Origin: Acidovorax sp. sif1233
GTDB lineage: Bacteria; Pseudomonadota; Gammaproteobacteria; Burkholderiales; Burkholderiaceae_C
Reading direction: 5' to 3'
Assembly: GCF_019218755.1 (NCBI RefSeq)
Contig: NZ_JAHUWZ010000002.1
Span: 891,302-955,301, forward strand
Length of the DNA: 64,000 nt
The stretch's first letter is position 1; each line of letters opens with the position of its first letter. The notes below the pieces were generated by a model. It worked only from the letters and a program-made list of their open reading frames with translations, was not told where the DNA came from and ran no database searches. This document shows, piece after piece, positions 17,155-25,014 of this stretch. The position numbers and the translations under genes were made by a program.

Positions 17155-17592
17155 TCAGTCCCTCACGACCAGCACCGGGATGTGCACCACGCCCAGCACG
17201 CGCTGCGTGACGCTGCCCAGCACCAGCTTTTCAAGCCCGCGGCGGCCGTGCGAGCCCATCACGATGAGATCGGCGCCCGTGCTTTCCAGCGCGCGCAGGA
17301 TGCCTTCATGCACTGCGTGGCCTTCGCCCACCACGGTGGTCACCGGCACGCCAGCCTCGGCCATGGCCTTCTTGGTGGCATCCAGGGCGCTGTTGGCCTC
17401 GGCGGTGGCCGCGTTGATGTACTGGGCCTGGCCGTAGGCGAAATCAGCCCCCACGCCCGTGAAGGGATAGGGATCGACCACGTAGACCGCCGTCACGGCG
17501 CTGCCAAAGGTCTTGGCCAGGGCCGCGGCCTTGGAGACCGCGAGCATCGAGGTGTTGGAACCGTCGACTGGAACCAGAATGTGCTTGAACAT
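17155..17592 (-). CDS. Universal stress protein UspA family
   Basis: The 145 residues form one Usp domain. MFKHILVPVDGS is strand 1, and the ATP-binding loop appears as GSHGRRGLEKLVLGSVTQ (G-x2-G-x9-G-[ST]), so this is an ATP-binding UspFG-type member. Such cytoplasmic proteins accumulate under starvation or redox stress. It is monocistronic. Its start follows a CAAGGAGAAGC ribosome binding site on the minus strand. Confidence 0.9.
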   Translation of the reverse strand: MFKHILVPVDGSNTSMLAVSKAAALAKTFGSAVTAVYVVDPYPFTGVGADFAYGQAQYINAATAEANSALDATKKAMAEAGVPVTTVVGEGHAVHEGILRALESTGADLIVMGSHGRRGLEKLVLGSVTQRVLGVVHIPVLVVRD

Positions 17593-17715
17593 GGTGCTTC
17601 TCCTTGAGTTGAGTGTGGGACCTGGCTTGTGGCCCGGCCATGGACATCAGTTTGAACGCCCACCATACCGCGCATCTTGATTCGCATCAAATCGGACGCA
17701 CTCCCTTGCCGGCGT

Positions 17716-18495
17716 TCAGCGGCCCGCAGGGGCCTGCCCGACCACATCCGCCCCCTGGAAACCACCCCGGCGGCAGGTGACCACGAGGGTGTCGCGATAC
17801 CCCCCCTCGGCCAGGGGCTGGATGGGTGTGGATTCATGGATCATGCGCGCGTCGTCCAGCAGCAGCAGGGACCACGGCTCGGTCAGCGTGAAGCGCTGGC
17901 CGCTGGGGCCCGCCGCCTCGAACACCCGCGTCTCGCCGCCCTTGATGCCCTCGCGCCCCACGAGGAACACGGCCACCAGGTCGACGCCGTCGCGGTGGGC
18001 GCCCTCGGGGGTGGGCCGGCCAATGCCGTCGGTGGTGTCGATGCGGAACTGGTGGGCCTCGACGAACCAGGATGCAGGCGCCTCGGAGCGCGCAAACACG
18101 GCATCGGACACCCCGGCCAGCGCTGCCAGCAGCTGCTGCCACACCGGCCGGGCGACGGTGGCGGGCTCCATGGGGGCAAACCAGCGCTCCATGCCGCCAT
18201 GCAGCGCGTTGTACTCCACAGGCTGCCAGTGCGCGCGGTGCGGCACCTGCCGCACCTGCCCGTCCTGCACCACAAAGCAGGCATGGCGGCGGCGGCGGTA
18301 GCGCCCGCCGTCCTTGAGGAAATCATCGGGGGGCAGCCCCGCCCAGTCGCCGTTCAGGCCCAGCAATTCCGGCAGGGCGCAGCCCGTCCAGCGGGCCACG
18401 TCCGCCGGCGACAGGACGGCAAAGCCGTTCTGCCGCAGCTGGCTGGCGACATCCTGGGGGGCGGTGAAGGGGGGAGAAAAAGTGACTTGGGCCAT
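17716..18495 (-). CDS. 2OG-Fe(II) dioxygenase family protein
   Basis: The 259 residues resemble the 2OG-Fe dioxygenase family that includes bacterial L-isoleucine hydroxylases. The iron ligands can be assigned to HRDG (H-x-D, near residue 168) and the distal His in RMIHEST (near 218); the later Arg in YRDTLVVT would bind 2-oxoglutarate. RFRIDTTDG-like sequence precedes the HxD motif as usual. It would hydroxylate a small molecule, possibly a free amino acid. The gene stands alone between uspA and a secreted protein gene. The substrate is inferred only from family. Confidence 0.75.
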   Translation of the reverse strand: MAQVTFSPPFTAPQDVASQLRQNGFAVLSPADVARWTGCALPELLGLNGDWAGLPPDDFLKDGGRYRRRRHACFVVQDGQVRQVPHRAHWQPVEYNALHGGMERWFAPMEPATVARPVWQQLLAALAGVSDAVFARSEAPASWFVEAHQFRIDTTDGIGRPTPEGAHRDGVDLVAVFLVGREGIKGGETRVFEAAGPSGQRFTLTEPWSLLLLDDARMIHESTPIQPLAEGGYRDTLVVTCRRGGFQGADVVGQAPAGR

Positions 18496-18604
18496 AGAGG
18501 CCCGAGCTTAACCGCTGGTGCCGGCACCGCGTCTGCGATGGCGCAAACGCAGTGCAGCGCGGCGCGGCCTTGCAGGAAGGTGCGCCGCGCGGTCCGTCAG
18601 TCAG

Positions 18605-19099
18605 TCAGTCGCGGTGGCCATGTCCATGGCCCTTGCCATTGTTGCCGCGGCCCCGGTCATGGTCGCGGTCCTGCTTGCCGCCGTGGCGATGGTCGTCATC
18701 CCACCGGCGGTCATCGCGGCCAGGGCCCCGGTGCGGAGGGCCACGGCGTGGTGGCGGCTCCTCCACGAAGTACACCGGCTGGCTGCACGCGTTGTAGCGC
18801 GCACAGTGCTTGCCCCAGTTCTTGGCATGGCCGGGCGGCACGTAGAGGTAGATCGGCGAGCGCGGCACCACGACCGCGGGGCGGTGGATGATGACCGGCT
18901 CGGCATACAGCAGCGGCGGCGGTGGCGCATTGCCGATGTTGATGCGGCCGTACACGCCGGGGGCCAGCTCGCCGCCCACCGTGGCATTGATGTAGGTCTG
19001 CGCGTGCGCGCCGCCCGCCGCGGCGAGCAGCAGCGCGGCCGCCGCGCCAGACAGGAGGAGACGGATCGTGGACATCGTGGTCATGGTTGTGGTTTTCAT
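18605..19099 (-). CDS. Secreted protein with His/Asp/Gly-rich C-terminus, unknown function
   Basis: The 164 residues include a signal peptide (about 1-33, ending GGAHA), a conserved-looking middle (TYINATVGGELAPGVYGRINI, then PPPPLLYAEPVIIHRP and a WGKHCARYNACSQPVYFV segment with two cysteines), and a low-complexity tail (about 118-164) rich in Arg, Asp, His and Gly. The tail could bind metal or polyanions; this is speculation. I do not recognise a named family with certainty. Upstream on the minus strand an AAGGAG motif precedes the start. Confidence 0.65.
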   Translation of the reverse strand: MKTTTMTTMSTIRLLLSGAAAALLLAAAGGAHAQTYINATVGGELAPGVYGRINIGNAPPPPLLYAEPVIIHRPAVVVPRSPIYLYVPPGHAKNWGKHCARYNACSQPVYFVEEPPPRRGPPHRGPGRDDRRWDDDHRHGGKQDRDHDRGRGNNGKGHGHGHRD

Positions 19100-19365
19100 C
19101 GGGAACTCCTTGCTTGTACCGCCCGGAACAGCACACGATGTGCGGCTGCGGTGCGCGGACCCTGATTTGTAACAAAGCCCGCCCTACCCTAAACCCGAAT
19201 CCGCGCAAAAGATGTAAGCAAATGGCGACAGAACCGGGCTGCCCGCCGCCGCCCCACGCCGCCTGAAGCAGGTTCATCCGGCGGCCCGGCGTGCCCGGCA
19301 AATGCGTGCAGCCGCCGGGCTTGGAGTAGCATGTGCCACCACCCGCTTCGGTCCAGGAGACAGCG

Positions 19366-19740
19366 ATGCCCCACGAACGCCGCCACTTTGTCCGCGTCGG
19401 CTTTGACGCGCCGGCCTTGCTGACCACGTCCACCGACGCCTTCAGCGTCCACGTGCAGGACCTTTCGCTCAAGGGCGCGCTGCTGGTGGCACCGGCGCAG
19501 GCGAACCTGCAGACCGGCATGCTGTGCCAGCTGACCATTCCCTTGGCCGAAACCGGCAACCACATCGCCATGTCCACCGAGGTCGCGCACGTGGAGGGGC
19601 TGCACACCGGTCTGCTGTGCCGCGGGATCGACCTGGACAGCGTGACCCACCTGCGCCGCCTGATCGAGCTGCAACTGGGCGACCCCGCACTGCTCGAACG
19701 CGACCTGGGCGAGCTGACCGCGGCCTCCTCCCTTTCCTGA
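19366..19740 (+). CDS. PilZ-domain protein
   Basis: From ATG 19366, seven bases after AGGAGA, this is 124 residues that consist of one PilZ domain. ERRHFVRV supplies the RxxxR c-di-GMP-binding arginines at the very N-terminus, and VQDLSLKGALL corresponds to the (D/N)xSxxG motif with Lys-Gly. It most likely binds cyclic di-GMP and controls motility or surface functions through a partner. The open frame extends upstream, but the chosen start has the ribosome binding site. Confidence 0.85.
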   Translation: MPHERRHFVRVGFDAPALLTTSTDAFSVHVQDLSLKGALLVAPAQANLQTGMLCQLTIPLAETGNHIAMSTEVAHVEGLHTGLLCRGIDLDSVTHLRRLIELQLGDPALLERDLGELTAASSLS

Positions 19741-19886
19741 ACAAGCGACGGCCCCCGGCGCCGAAGCCGGCCGGGCTTGCGGCGGGCGCAGGCACAGGCA
19801 GGCCCCGCCCTTGACCGCGCCGTGCCTGCCCGGGCTCGGCATGGCGACGGCATTCATCACGGCATCCATTCATTGACACTCATCAA

Positions 19887-19935
19887 TTGACGTTCCAGCG
19901 GCACGCGCCATAATAGATTCATAAAACATGAATCT
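19887..19935 (+). promoter_or_regulatory. Promoter with NsrR-like operator
   Basis: TTGACG (19887-19892) and CATAAT (19909-19914) form a sigma-70-type promoter with a 16-bp spacer. Directly downstream lies the perfect inverted repeat AGATTCAT-AAAAC-ATGAATCT (19915-19935), close to the NsrR consensus (AAGATGCAT...ATGCATCTT). It precedes DUF2249 and nnrS genes, which are typical nitric-oxide-responsive targets. Confidence 0.7.
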
Positions 19936-19944
19936 TTAAGCACC

Positions 19945-20238
19945 ATGCAAGACCAAGCAACCACCGCAGCCACCATCGACGTGCGCGCAATCGCCCCCCG
20001 CGAGCGCCATCCGTCCATTTTTCTCGCCTTTGGCAAGCTGGCTGCCGGGCAGGCCATGGACCTGGTCAACGACCACGATCCCCGGCCGCTGTACTACCAG
20101 TTCCAGGAAGAACTGCCGGGCCAGTTCACCTGGAGCTACCTGGAGAACGGGCCCGCACAATGGCGCGTGCGCATCCAGAAACAACGCGCCCCAGGCCACG
20201 GCAGCGGGCAATGCTGCGGCGCCTGCGGCGGTGCGTAG
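19945..20238 (+). CDS. DUF2249-domain protein
   Basis: The 97 residues form one DUF2249 domain. IDVRAIAPRERHPSIFLAFGKLAAGQAMDLVNDHDPRPLYYQF carries the family's DVR...P..RH..IF..F..L..G......NDHDP.PL.YQ pattern. The C-terminal tail is Cys/Gly-rich (GSGQCCGACGGA), which may bind metal or heme-related ligands. The family accompanies denitrification and NO-response genes. Here it heads a short operon with nnrS behind a predicted NsrR operator. Confidence 0.8.
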   Translation: MQDQATTAATIDVRAIAPRERHPSIFLAFGKLAAGQAMDLVNDHDPRPLYYQFQEELPGQFTWSYLENGPAQWRVRIQKQRAPGHGSGQCCGACGGA

Positions 20239-20260
20239 CCCGGGCCGGGGCCCTACCGCC

Positions 20261-21451
20261 ATGGCACTCCCTATCGGCATGGAAGAACCGCGCCCCGCCC
20301 CGTCCCGGCGGTTGGCCCTGTTCGCGCTCGGTTTCCGGCCGTTCTACCTGCTGGCAAGCGTGTTCGCAGCGCTGTCCGTTCCCTTGTGGGCGCTGCAGTT
20401 CTCCGGCGCGCTGGGCCGCCCCTATCTGGCGGGCCCGCTCTGGCATGCCCACGAGATGCTGTTCGGCTTCGCGCTGGCGGTCATCGTGGGCTTTCTCTTC
20501 ACCGCCGGCCGCAACTGGACCAACCTTCCCACCCCGACGGGATGGCGCCTGGGTGCGCTGGCCGCCCTGTGGGTGGCGGGACGGATTCTGGTGCTCACAC
20601 CCTTCGCAGCCACGGCCGCCGTGGTGAACGTGGCGTTTCCGCTGGCCGCGGCGGCCAGCCTGGGCATTGCGTTCTGGAAGGCGCGGAACCAGCGCAACTA
20701 TTTCTTTGTGGCGCTGCTCCTGCTGCTGGGCGCCGCCATGCTGCTTTTCCATCTGTCGCAGCTGGGCGTCTTTCCCGTCCCCGCAGGGCTCGGCATCCGG
20801 ATCGCGCTGGACGTGGTTCTTTTCATCCTGGCCGTCATGGGCGGGCGCGTGATCCCGATGTTCACCAACAACGGCGTGGCGGGCGCGCAAGCAACCCGGC
20901 GGCCTGCCGTGGAAAAGGCCGCGCTGGGATCGGTGCTGGCCCTGCTCGCCGCGGACGCCACGGGCCTGGGCGGATGGCCACTGGCCACCATCGCGGCATT
21001 CGCCTGTCTGGCTCATACCTGGCGCTGGGCGCTGTGGCAGCCCTGGACGGCGCTGCGCGTGCCGCTGGTCTGGGTGCTGCACATGGCCTATCTCTGGATT
21101 CCCGTGCACCTGCTGCTTCGCTGCCTGGGCGACCTGGGCCTGGCGGCCTCCTCCCTGGCCACCCACGCCCTGACGGTGGGCGCGGTGGGTGGGCTCATCA
21201 TCGGAATGATGACGCGCACGGCGCGCGGCCACACGGGGCGGCCCCTGCGCGCGGACCGCTGCGACACCGCCTGCTACCTGCTGGTGCTGCTGGCCGCCGC
21301 CGTGCGTGTGGCGGTGCCGCTCGCCAGCCCCGCGCAGACGGTGCACGCCAGCCTGCTGTCCGCCGCCCTCTGGTCGGCAGGCTTTGCGCTGTACGCCGTG
21401 CGCTACTGGCCGGTGCTGTCCCGCCCACGGGCCGACGGCCATCCGGGGTAG
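20261..21451 (+). CDS. nnrS: NnrS family membrane protein
   Basis: The 396 residues have about twelve hydrophobic helices. FALGFRPFYLLASVFAALSVPLW and WHAHEMLFGFALAVIVGFLFTAGRNW are hallmarks of NnrS, including the HAHEM heme-binding-type histidines; GGRVIPMFTNNGV and GGLIIGMMTRTARGHTGR are further conserved blocks. NnrS protects cells from nitrosative stress and is usually controlled by NsrR or NnrR. It follows the DUF2249 gene by 22 bp. ATG 20279 is an alternative start. Confidence 0.9.
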   Translation: MALPIGMEEPRPAPSRRLALFALGFRPFYLLASVFAALSVPLWALQFSGALGRPYLAGPLWHAHEMLFGFALAVIVGFLFTAGRNWTNLPTPTGWRLGALAALWVAGRILVLTPFAATAAVVNVAFPLAAAASLGIAFWKARNQRNYFFVALLLLLGAAMLLFHLSQLGVFPVPAGLGIRIALDVVLFILAVMGGRVIPMFTNNGVAGAQATRRPAVEKAALGSVLALLAADATGLGGWPLATIAAFACLAHTWRWALWQPWTALRVPLVWVLHMAYLWIPVHLLLRCLGDLGLAASSLATHALTVGAVGGLIIGMMTRTARGHTGRPLRADRCDTACYLLVLLAAAVRVAVPLASPAQTVHASLLSAALWSAGFALYAVRYWPVLSRPRADGHPG

Positions 21452-21544
21452 CGGCCGTGCGCCGCGCCGCCGTCAAGGCCATCTCCACTCCGGCGCCAGC
21501 CCACCGGGTCCATGGTGCGTGCGCGCGGCTGGCCGTGCCCTCCC

Positions 21545-22636
21545 TCATGCCGGTGCGAAGAGGTAGTCCTGCAGCTCCAGCCGGCTTTGCACGCCCAGCC
21601 GTGTGTAGATCTGGCGGCGGTGGTAGGTGGTGGTGTTCTCGCTGATGCCCATCCGCGTGGCGATCTGCGCCTCGGGCAGGCCGCGCGCGAGCCAGTACGC
21701 AAGCTCGTGCTGGCGCTGCGGCAGGCCCAGCGCGCGCAACGCGGGCAGCAGCTGCGCCACGCGCGAGACCCGCTGGGTGATGTGGATGCCCGCCGCCCGG
21801 CCTTCGCCGGCCGCGGCGGCCATCAGTGTCGCGCGCAGCGAAAACGCGCCGCTGGCGTTGCGCAGGTCCAGCTGCGGCGGCGCGCGGACGCTGCCCCCCT
21901 GGCGGGCATGTTCCAGGCGCTGCAGCAGCGCCTGGAGCGCGGGCGGCAGTTCGGCACGCCGGTACCAGCGCGGCCCGAACGCCAGCGCCATCAGCCGGTC
22001 GGCCTGGGGCGATGTCCACAGCAGCTGCCCTTGCGGCGAGGCCACCAGCATGGCGCTTTCATGCACCACGCTGTCGTGCGCATCCACTTCGCCGGGCTGC
22101 AGGATGCGCGCCAGCCACGGCTCCAGCCGGGCCAGCAGGGCTGCGTCCTCGGCCCCGAAGCGCGGCGCCTGCGGCCTGCGATACAGCTTGAGCGCACCCA
22201 CGCCCGCCCCCTGTGGCGTGCGCAGCACCAGGCTCAGGCAGTCCAGCAGTTCCGCAGGGCGCAGCGCCAGGTTGTAGAAGTCGCTGCGCAGCAGCTCGCC
22301 CATGGGCACGGTGATCAGCTGCTCCATCACCTGCGGCCCATGGTCGTCGCGCACGGCGGCGGCGAAATCGTGGGCGCTGCGGCGGATCACCTTGTGCTCG
22401 CTCGCCCTCACCTGCGGCTCGAAGTACAGGTGCATCAAGTCACGCGCCAGCGATGGCTCGATGTACACATCCAGCGCGCCGTCGCTGCCAGGGTGGAAGT
22501 AGCCGCTCGTGTCGAAGGCGATCAGGTGGTGCAGCTCATGCAGCAGGGGTTCGATGAGCTGCGGACCGTTGACGTCCAGACAGGCCAGCTGTTGCAGGCG
22601 CGCCAGGGCGCGCCGCTGAATACGGGAAAAAGGCAT
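21545..22636 (-). CDS. LuxR-type solo transcriptional regulator, paralogue A
   Basis: The 363 residues have an N-terminal sensor-like region (about 10-200, possibly GAF/PAS-like, with LLHELHHLIAFDTSGYFHP) and a C-terminal GerE helix-turn-helix (about 300-355: LGLPQRQHELAYWLARGLPEAQIATRMGISENTTTYHRRQIYTRLGV). There is no receiver domain and no acyl-homoserine-lactone signature that I can confirm. Three paralogues lie at 23863, 24998 and 42708; A and the copy at 42708 are closest. A CCCACCCC-CA-GGGGTGGG palindrome lies about 87 bp upstream of the start, a spacing shared with that copy, so autoregulation is likely. The effector is unknown. Confidence 0.8.
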   Translation of the reverse strand: MPFSRIQRRALARLQQLACLDVNGPQLIEPLLHELHHLIAFDTSGYFHPGSDGALDVYIEPSLARDLMHLYFEPQVRASEHKVIRRSAHDFAAAVRDDHGPQVMEQLITVPMGELLRSDFYNLALRPAELLDCLSLVLRTPQGAGVGALKLYRRPQAPRFGAEDAALLARLEPWLARILQPGEVDAHDSVVHESAMLVASPQGQLLWTSPQADRLMALAFGPRWYRRAELPPALQALLQRLEHARQGGSVRAPPQLDLRNASGAFSLRATLMAAAAGEGRAAGIHITQRVSRVAQLLPALRALGLPQRQHELAYWLARGLPEAQIATRMGISENTTTYHRRQIYTRLGVQSRLELQDYLFAPA

Positions 22637-22714
22637 GGAGTAGTTGAGTTATGTGCCACAGCGCATCCAGGCAATGCGTGGAGGCAAAGCTAGCACACCG
22701 GCCCCCCACAGCAA

Positions 22715-22732
22715 CCCACCCCCAGGGGTGGG
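22715..22732 (-). promoter_or_regulatory. C-run/G-run palindrome upstream of LuxR paralogue A
   Basis: CCCACCCC-CA-GGGGTGGG is a perfect dyad with 8-bp arms. Similar palindromes precede the other three LuxR paralogues, so this is a candidate operator. Confidence 0.5.
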
Positions 22733-22902
22733 GCGCGGCGCCCCGGGGACGCATGGCCTCTGCTTTTTGGCGCCCGGCCCGTGGTGGCGCGGCGCCCCGG
22801 CCGGGCCGCCATGCAAGGTTTCAGCGCGGCCACGAACCGCCGCGTGTCTCTTTGGGGGTACCCGCCCCCCCCCGCAAGCCGCGCAGCATCCTCGCGGTTT
22901 CT

Positions 22903-23184
22903 TTAGAACAGGGATGAGGGTGACTGCCGTTCCCACTGGGGGGAAGGCTGCAGCTCGCCAAAATGGCTTGTCTCGGATTCAATCGCATCCTCGACCAGAT
23001 GCAGCAGGTGCGCTGCCCGCAACTCATCGTGCGGGTCGCGCACACCGGTGAAGTCGTGCCGCTCCACGCGGATGGACAGGCCTTCGAAGTTGGGATCGGT
23101 TTCTGGCAACCCCTGGGCCAGGGCCTCTATTCGCTCGAAGGCCTCGCGGGCGACCGTCGGCGCGACGGTGATGGTGATGGACAT
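22903..23184 (-). CDS. Small hypothetical protein
   Basis: From ATG 23184, after a GGAAGG ribosome binding site, this is 93 residues: MSITITVAPTVAREAFERIE, a central IRVERHDFTGVRDPHDELRAAHLLHLVEDAIE, and a Pro/Gln/Ser tail. It is acidic and soluble, with no signal peptide. I do not recognise the family. The longer open frame upstream reads through the leader and looks non-coding. It sits between LuxR paralogue A and the LexA-controlled peptide, transcribed towards the regulator. Confidence 0.5.
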   Translation of the reverse strand: MSITITVAPTVAREAFERIEALAQGLPETDPNFEGLSIRVERHDFTGVRDPHDELRAAHLLHLVEDAIESETSHFGELQPSPQWERQSPSSLF

Positions 23185-23466
23185 ACCGCACCTTCCATTC
23201 TGGGCGCTGCGGTACTTACGGCGAACTGCCCAGCTCCGGTCGCAACCAAGGTTTGTCCCCATCATGCGCGGACAGGGCGAACAATGGTTTCCCCTATACC
23301 CCTGCGGACAGCGTGGTCGGCCTTCCAGAGGCAAGGCATCCACCGTCCGCTGCAAGCGGTCCCGCCCTGCGGACAGGCCCCGCTTGCTCTCGCTGATTGC
23401 GCGCCCCACCAAACCCGCTCCCGCCAGGCCTTCCCTTCGCGCCGCTGCGGTACATGTCCAGCCAAA

Positions 23467-23486
23467 TACTGTATATTTACACAGTA
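23467..23486 (+). promoter_or_regulatory. LexA (SOS) box
   Basis: TACTGTATATTTACACAGTA matches the proteobacterial LexA operator (CTGT-N8-ACAG) essentially perfectly. It lies 25 bp upstream of a 40-codon gene and in a locally AT-rich patch inside a GC-rich region. Confidence 0.85.
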
Positions 23487-23510
23487 TTCGTATTTCCCTG
23501 GAGCGAAAAC

Positions 23511-23633
23511 ATGAAAACCGCCGCGCTCAGCCACGCCCTCCCCTGCTGGCTTTTTGCCGGAGCCACGACGCCCCTGCTCGTGGGCCTGTTCGCCGTTGCC
23601 CTCGTGCTGCGCAGGATTTGGAAATGGGCATGA
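23511..23633 (+). CDS. SOS-controlled 40-residue membrane peptide
   Basis: ATG 23511 follows GGAG by seven bases and opens a 40-residue peptide. MKTAALSHALPCWLF is followed by a single predicted membrane helix (GATTPLLVGLFAVALVLRR) and a basic, aromatic end (RRIWKWA). A LexA box sits 25 bp upstream, so expression should be induced by DNA damage. Size, topology and control resemble SOS-induced toxic peptides such as TisB, but there is no recognisable sequence similarity, and no antisense antitoxin RNA was identified. It could instead be a division inhibitor or an SOS accessory factor. Confidence 0.6.
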   Translation: MKTAALSHALPCWLFAGATTPLLVGLFAVALVLRRIWKWA

Positions 23634-23810
23634 CCTCCGCACGCCCTGCCCTCCCAGGTCATGGCTTGTTGTGCGGCGCCTTGGGGTCGTCTTGAGCCTG
23701 GTGGACCGGGTTCACGCCCCGACGGACCGCTGAGCCCTGCTGCCGGCTCTGGCCGCCGGCCTGCTGTTGCTGGCCTGGCTGGCTGACTGCCGCATGGCCA
23801 GGATGCTCCC

Positions 23811-23858
23811 AATTTGATAGCTTATAGCGCTTGATGCACAAGCACCAGAGTGCCAAAA
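23811..23858 (+). repeat. Dispersed GATAGCTGC...GCGCTT repeat, copy 2 (diverged)
   Basis: AATTTGATAGCTTATAGCGC followed by TTGATGCACAAGC is a degraded copy located immediately downstream of LuxR paralogue B. The second arm is mutated. Confidence 0.55.
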
Positions 23859-23862
23859 CACC

Positions 23863-24960
23863 TCAGACAATATCGCCCACCGCCAGGCACTCGAGCAGCT
23901 CCGCCCGGCTCGCCACGCCCAGCGCCGCATAGAGCTGCCGCCGGTGGTAGACCACCGTGTTCGCGCTGATGCCCATGCACCCGGCGATGCGCGATTCGGG
24001 CAGGCCGCGCGCAAGCCAGTAGGCCAGTTCGCGCTGGCGCGGGGGCAGGCCGGTGCGGCCGAGCGCCTCCAGCAGGCGGGCCGCGGGGGCCACGCGCTGG
24101 GTGATGTGCAGGGCCACGGCCTCGCCGGGGCCGGTGGCTGCGGCCAGGGGTGCAGCGCGCAGGTGGAACGCGCCGTGGGCGTTGCGCAGCGCCATTTCCG
24201 GCGCGGGCGCACCGGGCAGGCGCAGGCGCTGGATGAGCAGCTGCAGCGCATGCGGCAGCGGCGCGCGGCCCGCGCCGCGCCAGCGCCAGCCCAGCGCCTG
24301 GGCCATGAGCGCCTCGGCCTCGGGCGAGGCCCACAGTGGCTGGCCCAGGGGCGTGGCGACGAGCACGCCCTCGCGCAGCACCTCGCCGCCCGCGTTCACG
24401 CCGCCGGGCCACAGCGTGCGCGCCAGCCACGCCTGCAGCCGCGCCAGCATGGCCAGGTCTTCGTCGGCAAAGGGCCGCGCCCCGGGAGGGCGGAACAGGA
24501 ACAGCATGCCCACACCCTGGCCCATGCCCTGGCCTTGCGGCGCGCGCAGCGGCAGGCTGAGCCAGTCGGCCACGCCGGCGGGGCGCATCACCACGTTGTA
24601 GTAGTCGCTGCGCAGCAGCTCGGCGGCGGGCACGCGCAGCATCTGCGCCAGCGACTGCGGGCCGCGCGGGTGGCGGGCGATGTCGTCGCCGTGCTGCAAC
24701 ACGTTGTGAAAGACCCGCGCCTCGCTCGCCAGGATGCGCGGGTCGAAGTGGTCGGGCACGGCGGCCTGCACGGCGGGGTGTTCCATGTGCACGTCCAGCT
24801 CGCCGCCCGCACCGGGGTAGAAGTAGCCGCTGGAGTCGAAGCCGATGAGCGCGTGCAGCGAGGCGAGCACGGACGCGATCAGCTCCGGACCGCTCGCATC
24901 CAGGCGGGCGAGGTGGCGCAGGTGCGCAATGGCGTTCGTCGCCTGGTGGTGCGTGGGCAT
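23863..24960 (-). CDS. LuxR-type solo transcriptional regulator, paralogue B
   Basis: The 365 residues share the architecture of paralogue A: an N-terminal region with LARLDASGPELIASVLASLHALIGFDSSGYFYP, a middle with RDARLEAWLART-like repeats of the family, and a GerE helix-turn-helix near the C-terminus (LPPRQRELAYWLARGLPESRIAGCMGISANTVVYHRRQLYAALGV). It lies 37 bp after paralogue C on the same strand. Its candidate operator, CTACCCC-AGG-GGGGTAG, overlaps the stop codon of C and is centred 46 bp before this start. Recent tandem duplication is likely. Confidence 0.8.
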   Translation of the reverse strand: MPTHHQATNAIAHLRHLARLDASGPELIASVLASLHALIGFDSSGYFYPGAGGELDVHMEHPAVQAAVPDHFDPRILASEARVFHNVLQHGDDIARHPRGPQSLAQMLRVPAAELLRSDYYNVVMRPAGVADWLSLPLRAPQGQGMGQGVGMLFLFRPPGARPFADEDLAMLARLQAWLARTLWPGGVNAGGEVLREGVLVATPLGQPLWASPEAEALMAQALGWRWRGAGRAPLPHALQLLIQRLRLPGAPAPEMALRNAHGAFHLRAAPLAAATGPGEAVALHITQRVAPAARLLEALGRTGLPPRQRELAYWLARGLPESRIAGCMGISANTVVYHRRQLYAALGVASRAELLECLAVGDIV

Positions 24961-24997
24961 GGAGGGCCGAATCTATCGGCCCCGCGCGCCGCGCGGC

Positions 24998-25014
24998 CTA
25001 CCCCAGGGGGGTAG
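24998..25014 (-). promoter_or_regulatory. Perfect CTACCCC/GGGGTAG palindrome upstream of paralogue B
   Basis: CTACCCC-AGG-GGGGTAG has 7-bp arms. Its first three bases are the stop codon of paralogue C. The centre is 46 bp upstream of the B start codon, nearly the same distance as the palindrome of paralogue C. Confidence 0.6.

Noticed and set aside
23659..23856. A 65-codon minus-strand frame after the LexA-controlled peptide as its antitoxin
   Set aside because: It begins in repeat-derived sequence and is Gln/Gly-rich without a ribosome binding site; no support for an antitoxin.
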